From positions 18,523,001 through 18,587,000 of the forward strand of contig JAYKYS010000008.1 in assembly GCA_036924285.1 (NCBI GenBank): a DNA stretch of 64,000 bases, read 5' to 3'. The notes under the pieces were generated by a model that did not search any database, was not told the origin of the DNA, and saw only the letters and a list, made by a program, of their open reading frames with translations. Position numbers and translations under genes: made by a program. The stretch comes from Asterella californica (taxonomy: Eukaryota; Streptophyta; Marchantiopsida; Marchantiales; Aytoniaceae). Positions 56,657 to 64,000 of the stretch are shown one piece after another (positions within the stretch are counted from its first letter, which is position 1; each line of letters opens with the position of its first letter).

Positions 56657-56862
56657 TGTAGAAAGATTGATACTTATATGAAAATACTCTAAAAAGAGAA
56701 AGCGAGTAAACAAAAAAGTAAATAGGAATGAGACGAGAGAGACTTAGTCTCTCCATGTATAGTGGTGAGTACAAGAGAAACCTTAACTAATTAACGTAAT
56801 AATCTTAACTATTCCGACTAGCATCAACCGTTCATCCACATGAGTTTAGGACTATATCAACA
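56657..56862 (-). repeat. Ty1/copia 5' LTR (minus orientation)
   Basis: Begins TGTTGATATAG at 56,862 and ends TTTCTACA at 56,657 on the minus strand, about 206 bases, with a primer site next to it. It is related to the LTR at 25,760-25,978. Outside its start the + strand reads CTGTTCACTTCC, which resembles a decayed polypurine tract, so a second element may once have shared this LTR. Confidence 0.82.
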
Positions 56863-57620
56863 CTGTTCACTTCCTTGAAAGGCTTTTAAAAAGTTATTAC
56901 ATCAGTGAGAAATGAATTTGTTTTACATATAAAACTGTATTTAGTCGTGATTTAAGATTAATTTACTAGCAGATCCTTTTATCACAAACTTCATGTCATC
57001 ATACCGTAATAATATACATATATGTAAAACAAACAATGAATATTTAATGAATAATTATTATTCCGAGAATAAGCTAACGGTTAAATCAATTGAGCCACTG
57101 GTGCGAGAAATGGTAAACTGAAAACAAGTTTATCTGGAACAAACTTCAGAGTCTGGTCTTCGCATTTTATTTTCTTCTAAAATCAATATTGATGTCAATT
57201 CCTCTCGTGATAGGTGAAGTTTGAAGTGCTCTGATTGTTCATTTTATTTTCGGTTTAGTCAATCCTGGATCCATATGATATTGATAAAGTGAAAGCGTGT
57301 TCTTTTAGTTTCAAGTCTTCATAGGTATAATTTTTTAATAAAGGGACTGGTATGGTCACTCGGTCTATTTATGTGACAAGAAAAGCAAACTAATGACAAA
57401 ATGGAAGAATTATGTCGCACGAAATTTCAATCTAGAAAAACTACGGTGCACAAATGCTCCATTCATTTTATCCGAGTATTTTGTGCATCTAGAGCACGAA
57501 CAGCAAAATCACTATAGCATACAAAGTTCAACTTTCCAATTTCATTGTGGAAGTTATAAAACTCAACACAATGGGAGAGTTGTGAACTAAATTTCCATAC
57601 GCGAATACAGTTTAGAATGA

Positions 57621-57658
57621 ATTTTATCGATGTATTAATTTGAAGACATCGATAAAAT
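57621..57658. repeat. Perfect 13-bp hairpin, 12-nt loop
   Basis: ATTTTATCGATGT (57,621-57,633) and ACATCGATAAAAT (57,646-57,658) are exact complements around ATTAATTTGAAG. Confidence 0.88.
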
Positions 57659-57800
57659 ACCTTACCGTACCTTATTTTATTACTAGTTTCATCCAGTGAC
57701 ATGTAATGTGACGTGCAATATTATCCCCAGTTTTTATGAGAAGGGCTAGGATTCATTTTAAGTTTCTCTGCTTTTAAGAGAAAGTGAAAGACTTAGTGTG

Positions 57801-57855
57801 AACCCTAAACCCTAATATACAAGACCCTCTCGTTTTCGAGTGAGGTTATATATAG
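57801..57855 (+). promoter_or_regulatory. Telo-box and TATA-box cluster
   Basis: AAACCCTAA (57,807-57,815), the plant telo-box found in many ribosomal and translation gene promoters, is followed about 35 bases later by TATATATAG. The transcript would begin near 57,880. Only an 8-codon ORF (ATG at 57,904) follows, so it is either a relict promoter of a lost gene or coincidence. Confidence 0.3.
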
Positions 57856-57937
57856 CACAAGCAAGGGAGGGAGTGGTTTCTCAGTCCTAATCCACTCTTC
57901 GAGATGGAACCGATGAGAAGGGATTTTTAGGGCTGAG

Positions 57938-57961
57938 AAGCCACGATTATGATCGTGGCTT
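57938..57961. repeat. 10-bp hairpin, 4-nt loop
   Basis: AAGCCACGAT and ATCGTGGCTT flank TATG. It lies just downstream of the telo-box/TATA cluster. Confidence 0.8.
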
Positions 57962-59140
57962 GCAGCGTTAAGGGTGAAAGAAATATAAAATCTAGAAGAT
58001 TCTGCAGAGGATCGAACTGTTAAATTAGATTTTTAAAATTAATATTGAGAAGTTATAGTTTATCAAAATTATGTATACAAAATTATGGTTTATCAAGTTC
58101 ATTCGTGGTTTATGAAATTTCTTTCCTGTGAAAGATGATGTATAATACATAAATACATTCCAAGATACAAAACAATAGAGACTTTCTATTTCCAGAATCC
58201 TTTCCGTACTACATAAACATCTGGCGAGAGTGGTTTATGTTGATAAACCATTACCCTTCAAGAGGTTCATGTAACTTAACCATCTAAGCACTTTTTAAAT
58301 ATTTACTTATCATTACCAATCAAGCATGTTTTGGTCTTACTAAGGCTAGACAGTAGTTTATATAACTTTTGAGCCTTAACAGTGCCATATCAATTTCCAG
58401 ACGTAAACCGAACCCAAACTGTGGTTTATCCAGAACAACAGGTGGCATAGAGAAAAGATCGATGGTTTATACCTCGGAAAAATACAAACGGAAATATGCC
58501 AAAATGGTTTGTGTAGTGGATCTTTGGGTCATCATCTTTGAGTCTTTGAGTCGTTTGAGGATGTGCCATTAGATCAGAGGTCATGCAGGAACAACACATG
58601 AAGAGTACAAAAACACGACAAATCATGTAAAAACCTTAATAAACTAACACTTTAGTATTTATTCTTCACCGTACACTCGCAATCAACTAGCTGGGTCTAG
58701 TATTCAGACAAGGACAGAGAGCTCACAAAGCAATCGGACACTCAAAAATGTCCACCCAAATTAGAGAAGATGCCTACGAGGCCTACATGTCAAGGACGAA
58801 CAAAGTTTATATTACGTTCACTTATTGTTCAAAATCTTACCATGCATTCCTTCCTTTGTAAACAAAAATGTTTTCTACGAGAAAATATTCGCTTAAATTT
58901 ACCTCGATAAAATTCCCACAAAATATCCAAATATAATGTTGGTTAGTTTAAAGTTAGAGCAAATATATGTATTGTTTTGTGTTACTTTTTAGTTTACTAA
59001 TATTCACATTCATCAAAACTAATTATTACGTACGACATTGGACGCCCCCATAGTAAGATCCGTTGACTTTCTGCACTATGCAATGAATGAACGCAAGTTG
59101 TTTTTCACCTTGGGACCAAGTTCATTGTACCTTGGATATT

Positions 59141-59292
59141 CACGTTTGAAACAAATGTAAACAGTGGCGAAAAATCATCTACAATAAATCATATATTTTA
59201 TTATGAGTTTGACGCTTCACGTTTGAAACAAAGTAAACAGTGGCGAAAATTCATCTACAAGAAATCATATATTTTATTACGAGTTTGACGCT
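59141..59292. repeat. Tandem duplication, about 77-bp unit
   Basis: Both units start CACGTTTGAAACAAA, contain GTAAACAGTGGCGAAAA and end GAGTTTGACGCT, at 59,141 and 59,218. They differ at about five positions, including one indel. Confidence 0.9.
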
Positions 59293-59364
59293 GTGTAAGT
59301 TTCCTAATCCATGCCAGCACTGTATGACTTCCTATGTAATGCTCTGCCTAGCGTGTACGGGTGG

Positions 59365-59374
59365 CATAACCCAC
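59365..59374. repeat. 10-bp target-site duplication (left)
   Basis: CATAACCCAC, repeated exactly at 59,747-59,756 on the other side of the MITE. Confidence 0.85.
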
Positions 59375-59746
59375 CAGAAATTTGCTTTATCATACCCCCA
59401 ATACGTTCCGCGAGCTTGATCATACCCCTCTTAACGTTTGGTTGCTTGATCATACCTTAACGGATTATTGACAGTCGAACCAGTCATCTTATCTTTTGGT
59501 TCATCATTTTAGTACTTTCAACCTCGACTAAATATCACTGCAATTCAAAATATTTGACATTAAAAATGCGTTAAACTATCCATATTCTCATTCCTCTTAT
59601 ATGTGCAGTCTCACATCTCGATAACATCACAAAGTGACTGGTTTGACAGCCAATAGCCAGTCAGAGGTGTGATCAAACCAGAAACGTTAAGAGGGGTATG
59701 ATCAAGCTCACTGAACCTATTGGGGGAATGATCAAGCAAATTTCTG
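59375..59746. mobile_element. Miniature inverted-repeat element, Mutator-like
   Basis: 372 bases with terminal inverted repeats of about 70-75 bases: CAGAAATTTGC...ATCATACCCC...CTTAACGTTT on the left against the reverse complement on the right, with few mismatches. A 10-bp direct duplication flanks it. Long terminal repeats plus a 9-11-bp duplication are the signature of Mutator-like (MULE) non-autonomous elements. No transposase is encoded. A related element is at 61,497-61,893. Confidence 0.85.
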
Positions 59747-59756
59747 CATAACCCAC
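59747..59756. repeat. 10-bp target-site duplication (right)
   Basis: CATAACCCAC, identical to 59,365-59,374. Confidence 0.85.
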
Positions 59757-61490
59757 TCCCTCGGGGACTGGATTACGCTTGTAACTCCACTGTGAGCAAG
59801 CCATTATCCTATACTTGTTCTGACGGAAAGCATCGATACGCTTTACGGCTGTAGAGAGTGGGGAACTCCTGGAGATACATTGAATCCAGACACAACGGAT
59901 TCCCATAAACCCACGTATCTGGACTAGGTGAGAACTACCTTACTAACCGGAGGCTTGATGGGGTCTTCCCATCCGTTTTGCTCTTCATTGGGTCGCGTTT
60001 TTACTACCGGAGAAAGGTAAGTTGTACAACTCCCTGTAGGCGGAGCCACAACTTTGAACAACGACCGTCTACTCTTGCGACTTGTAACAAAGTCGACCGT
60101 TGCAGTCAGTCAGTGGCTTCAAACTGGTGAACAGAATCATGATGCGTTCCAATGGAAATGTAGAATTTGAATTTCCTCACTATTCCACAGACGGGAGCTG
60201 TGAGGAATATGCAATCCAGCAAAAGCACAATATCTGCATGCTCAACCACCTTTGGGTATCTTTTGTTCGGTATCTGTTATCAGAAAATATGTAATTATTA
60301 TATGTAATTTTTTATCAAAGTTTTATTACAAATTTAAATTTAAATGGTAGCTATACAAGTAACTGCGAAAACGTTCTAGAAACCCATTAGTGAAGCCCAT
60401 CCAGAGCGTATCCAACAATTCTATTATCGACTAAAAGAATTACTTTTAAAAATAATTTAGTTTATTAACCCTTCTCTTCGAAAAGGTTAAGTAATAAATT
60501 AAGTTTTCCATACCTTTCCATCTAGAGATGAATATGCAAGTAAACAAGGAGAAAAGTAAGAACGCTGTGAAAAATAAACGGATAGGAAGACCTCTTAAAA
60601 CCGAACAAGAAAAAATAGAAAACCAAAGAGAAAAACACCCAGAAGGTGAAGCGAAAAAAATAATGATTCCCATAAAGAGAAAGGTGCTTCTGCACTTTTC
60701 TGTACGTTCCTTCTTTGTTTCTATCGAATCAGTTCGCTATCTCCAGCTAAACAAGATCGCTAAGGCCTGAAGTGGAAATCAAGAATCTCAACTAACTATT
60801 ATTCTGTTTTGATTATTATATCTTTTCATTCAACTAGGAAAGATCTCTCTGCTACCCAACCTCCACAGTTCAGACTCATCCAAGCAAAGTCCGAAAGATA
60901 TCCTTCCCCACTGTAGCATTCCTCCATTCCTCCTCCCCCCTTTTCCATTCATATTAGAAGCAGTGAATATGTAAAATTCATGACGAAAAAATATCAGGTT
61001 AAAATTATTTTTTTCAATCTAAAAAGTAAAAAGAATTTAAATAACAGTGAATGTTTTTAATTTTTATTTATTTTCCTCATACTCATATGGCACTCTTTCG
61101 CCACTGATGATACGGTTCGGGAAGTAAGTTGTGCCGGACTTACGCTTTCTCCTCTTAGTGAAATCTTTATCTACGTTTAGTCCATGTCTCACGTTTTTCT
61201 ATTGAAATTCGTGAAAGGTATAGAGTTGTAACTCTCTTTTTTCCTACTTTATGGGAATCTAATAATCTATACATGCAGGTATTATGCTATGAAATATGGA
61301 ATTTCTGAGGAGCTTTCTGTACCATCTCGAATTGGGTAGGGTATGGGACTACGGGGTATATTATTTACTCATTATTTGACTGTTCCTCTTCTTTACCGGA
61401 AAAAGGATAATTTACGACTTAGTATATCTGTGGACGCGTTGAAGTTTTCTTTTACTTTAGCTACATTTCACGTTAACAGTTACGATACTC
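59757..61490. other. Mixed-composition DNA, no confident gene
   Basis: The first 400 bases are G+C-balanced, then A+T-rich. An imperfect hairpin (TTTATTAACCC...AAGGTTAAGTAATAAA) is at about 60,460-60,502. ORF 60,528-60,770 is listed separately. Otherwise nothing was recognised. Confidence 0.35.
60528..60770 (+). CDS. 80-codon ORF with an AT-hook-like motif
   Basis: ATG at 60,528 opens a Lys/Glu-rich frame whose first 50 residues include KNKRIGRPLKTEQEK, an AT-hook core (GRP flanked by basic residues) as in minor-groove DNA-binding proteins. The C-terminal 30 residues look unrelated. It could be an exon of an AT-hook protein or an A-rich chance frame; with no conserved partner domain, confidence is low. 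Confidence 0.2.
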   Translation: MNMQVNKEKSKNAVKNKRIGRPLKTEQEKIENQREKHPEGEAKKIMIPIKRKVLLHFSVRSFFVSIESVRYLQLNKIAKA

Positions 61491-61496
61491 GACAAA

Positions 61497-61893
61497 ATTT
61501 CACAAATTTGCTTGATTACACCCTAGTAGATTTGCTTAGCTTGATCACACCTCTCTTAAAGATGTATGGTTTCATTTTATCACATTCCTCTAAAGGATGT
61601 ATGACTTGATCACACCCCTGATTGGTTATTGAAACCATTCACTTGGTTATGTTAGTGACATTTTAACCTTCGCAGATCGGCTCTTTGAGCATGTATCTTT
61701 TGACGTGTATTTAAGTGGTAGACGATTTAGATGACAGAGATATTTAGTCACAGTCAAAATAGTAAAATGAAAAAAAACATAATGACTGGTTTTACTGCAG
61801 ATAACCCGTCAAAGGTGTGATCAACTGGTACATAGTTAAGAGAGGTGTGATTAATCTCAACAAACCTATGGTAGGTGTTATCAAGCAAATTGG
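61497..61893. mobile_element. Miniature inverted-repeat element related to the one at 59,375
   Basis: The ends are inverted copies: ACAAATTTGCTTGATTACACC...TTGATCACACCTCTCTTAA on the left and the complementary series on the right (TTAAGAGAGGTGTGATTAA...GTGTTATCAAGCAAATTGGTTGT). The subterminal words TTTGCTTGATCA and CTCTTAA are shared with the first MITE. No clear target duplication remains, and the outer boundaries are good to about five bases. Confidence 0.7.
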
Positions 61894-62646
61894 TTGTACA
61901 GTATATTAAAAAGTAGAGAAATTTCTAATTTCACAATATGGTCTGAAATTTCCAGTTATGTTTGCACAAAGTTCTTCCTGTCTCCATAAGAATATCCCCT
62001 CCTGCAGCCTTGTACATCTAACTGTAACCTTGTTTATGATTGTATTTTTGAATTGATATAATTATATTATTTTCTAAAAGTTAAAGTAAATTCTTTGAAT
62101 CCTAAACTTCGTTACGGCCAAAACTCACAGCTAAATCAGAAAAACACTAATAAGTGATGTTCACGGTGTTTTCCTACTAGCACCCCCAAAAATGCTCGCT
62201 GAAAATGTTCGAAATCTCTTGGCTAAAGTTGTAACACTCTCTCGCGAGCTAAGAATATTTACCAAAAAATTTAATATAGTTATGAAACAACAAATTTATC
62301 TCTAACTATTAAGTGATAACCAAGCCTGGAGATGCGAGCAGATCTAGACATAATCCATCAACTAAGTGGAGACTCACACGTATCCTAAATTATAATTGTG
62401 TGAGCTGCTAACAAAAACACATAATTCAGTCCAGACATTATTATAATCGAAAAACCCCTCTTGCATTCTAACTGTACATCAAGTGAATATTCGTGTTACA
62501 TCTCTGATAAGTAAGAAAAGTAATAAAATTGCTAATGTGTGTTTGGATACACACATGAAACTTTACCTAAATAACATTCTTAATAACCTAATAAAGAAAA
62601 CCATGAATCCAACTGCACCGGACAGAGCAAATGTACCAAAAGATTA

Positions 62647-63035
62647 GGGCATCTCCATCCACATCCATTACTAACAAGTATTTAGAAATTATAGCAAATC
62701 TGCCAACATAATTTATAACAACAATTAACAATTGTCTGCAGAACCACCCAATCATGTAAATGAGCGATGAGACACTCACATTGATTACAATAAAAAGGAC
62801 CAAAGTAGTGTAGTCTTTTTGACGTGCCAACACATAATTTGGGAGCTACCTCACCTTTCTTTGTGTAATGGTCCAACGAGCACACCCAAAAGCATCGTTA
62901 TGAGATATTACAAGAACGATTCTCTCATTAATAATGTAATGGGATGGTTTATTTACTCGCGAAAAGAACCGTTTGAACCAGGATGATGTATACCTGTACA
63001 CTATAATAGCATTGTTTAGCAGGATGGAGATGGTC
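62647..63035. mobile_element. Tourist-like MITE (PIF/Harbinger type)
   Basis: 389 bases with terminal inverted repeats GGGCATCTCCATCC (left) and GGATGGAGATGGTC (right), 12 of 14 paired, flanked by TTA on both sides (62,644-62,646 and 63,036-63,038). The GGxCATCTCCA terminus and three-base TTA/TAA duplication are characteristic of plant Tourist elements. Its interior holds minus-strand ORFs without transposase motifs, so it is non-autonomous. Confidence 0.8.
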
Positions 63036-63038
63036 TTA

Positions 63039-64000
63039 CTCCTACAAATAGCAATTATTTTTCAACCAAACTGGTGGGAAACTGATATTTTGCATTCGGT
63101 TTAGTTAAGTTTTGATTTAAACATTAATCTGGTTTAAATGATAAAGAATTTAATGAGAGTTTAATCAGTTCTCTTATAAATATAACTTTGAACATGATAT
63201 TAAAAATCTTGATTATGAGTGGTTTAATTTAGTTTAATTTCGTTCTATCTATACAATCCAGTCCGATTTGAAACCTAACTGAACCACAGATATGATAGAT
63301 GTCCTTCGAATTCTGGACCCGCCGGAAGAAGTTACGACTTCGGCCAGACCTTGGCCGATTTTCTTACGAGCACCTAGGAAGGTGTCCATATAAAACAGCT
63401 GTGAACATCTCTTATTGAGTTTTCATTCATTTTCCCAGTTTGTTTTTACGTAGAAAAATCTACTTGTCAGAGTAATGAATCCAAGTGACAAAGAAAAAAA
63501 AAGTAATAAATGAAAATATTGTACTCTCAGTTCAAAAATACGACCCAAAACGAACCGCGATTCAGTAGAAAGCTAACTGCTCAAAAGTTCTAATCTTTCA
63601 TATTTCAGTAGTCTAAGAATATTTCCGCTTAACATTGGTACCCCTAATGCACTACTCGCAGAGAGATTACGAGCGTAAGCATATTGCTCGCTGGAGGCTT
63701 ATGCATGTAAGCCATTGCTCGATTGTGTTTCGAACAGTCCATTAACTTATGTAAAACATGTGAAGATGATTTTTACTCGTGCTTGTACTTTCATGTCGCT
63801 TGTCCCTGACAATACGCTGCTCGACAAAAGTTTCACTACTGTTTTACGGCTGCAGAAACCCTACGGAAAAAGAAGTCTAAAAGACGGCATCGGAGGCTAA
63901 CCTTCTACTTACTCTGCAAAAAAGCCACGTGTTCTCATCAAATACCGTTAGGGTCTTTTCTAGCTACGGTCTGTTACATCTAGTGTCCTCATTTGTTCTG
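63039..64000. other. No gene recognised
   Basis: A+T-rich to 63,290, then mixed. ORF 63,715-63,900 (+) has no known motif. A GCCGGAAGAAG...GGCCAGACCTTGGCC stretch near 63,320-63,356 includes a small palindrome (GGCCAGACCTTGGCC, imperfect). Confidence 0.35.

Larger units (their letters stand above)
56863..59140. other. A+T-rich stretch, no gene recognised
   Basis: Contains two hairpins (57,621-57,658 and 57,938-57,961), a promoter-like cluster (57,801-57,855) and ORFs without recognisable domains (57,393-57,590 +, 58,369-58,572 +). The word (G)GTTTAT recurs often between 58,060 and 58,520. Confidence 0.35.

Noticed and set aside
25760..56862. A single intact 31-kb copia element
   Set aside because: LTRs are too diverged, flanking bases do not match as a target duplication, and RT codons are missing; kept only as a possibility in findings.
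1..64000. Endogenous pararetrovirus or other integrated virus
   Set aside because: All RT segments belong with gypsy or copia coding order; no movement protein, coat protein or viral leader signature was seen.
1..64000. tRNA genes, CRISPR arrays, bacterial operons
   Set aside because: No cloverleaf with A and B boxes was found by eye, no regularly spaced identical repeats with unique spacers, and no prokaryotic gene organisation.

Overview
The window looks like a transposon-dense, A+T-rich nuclear region of a streptophyte plant. The evidence is nested Ty3/gypsy elements (two with chromodomains), Ty1/copia elements, miniature inverted-repeat elements (MITEs) with plant-type termini, and one intron-containing nuclear gene. 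A non-seed plant or charophyte alga is my best guess, because one retrotransposon carries a DNMT3-type (non-permuted) cytosine methyltransferase; I cannot name the species. Almost all coding sequence is decayed retrotransposon. Only one ordinary host gene is well supported: a two-exon acylphosphatase with a transit-peptide-like leader (19,182-20,428, + strand).

Layout. 1-2,700: A+T-rich, nothing recognised. 2,735-7,215: degraded chromodomain Ty3/gypsy (+). 7,216-15,100: A+T-rich, a few hairpins, repeats and weak ORFs. 15,100-23,000: a more G+C-balanced island with the acylphosphatase gene, perfect inverted repeats, a 160-bp tandem duplication and a (GA)25 microsatellite. 23,890-24,950: 3' part of another chromodomain Ty3/gypsy (+). 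25,760-26,790: 3' end of a Ty1/copia element (-). 26,795-27,862 and 37,783-39,120: two halves of a Ty3/gypsy element (-), split by the 9.9-kb element at 27,863-37,778. 39,470-44,500: a second G+C-balanced stretch without an assignable gene. 44,500-47,820: A+T-rich, empty. 47,825-49,405: copia RT/integrase remnant (-). 49,408-53,020: a Ty3/gypsy remnant (-) with very long terminal repeats. 53,030-54,165: a palindromic minisatellite. 54,560-56,862: copia protease/gag, primer-binding site and 5' LTR (-). 56,863-64,000: A+T-rich DNA with three MITEs.

The most interesting item is the element at 27,863-37,778. Its polyprotein order is gag with zinc knuckles, aspartic protease, cytosine-5 DNA methyltransferase, reverse transcriptase, RNase H, integrase, and a C-terminal PHD finger. 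It therefore joins a DNA-methylation writer and a histone-tail reader module to a retrotransposon. It is inactive here (eight in-frame stops and two frame changes), flanked by a 5-bp target duplication, and nested in the coding region of an older gypsy element. Its ends are odd: a 294-bp repeat (B) at the left, but A-B-A at the right. All eight stops can be explained by single C-to-T or G-to-A changes, which fits decay of methylated cytosines.

All calls come from reading the sequence by eye; boundaries of decayed elements are approximate.
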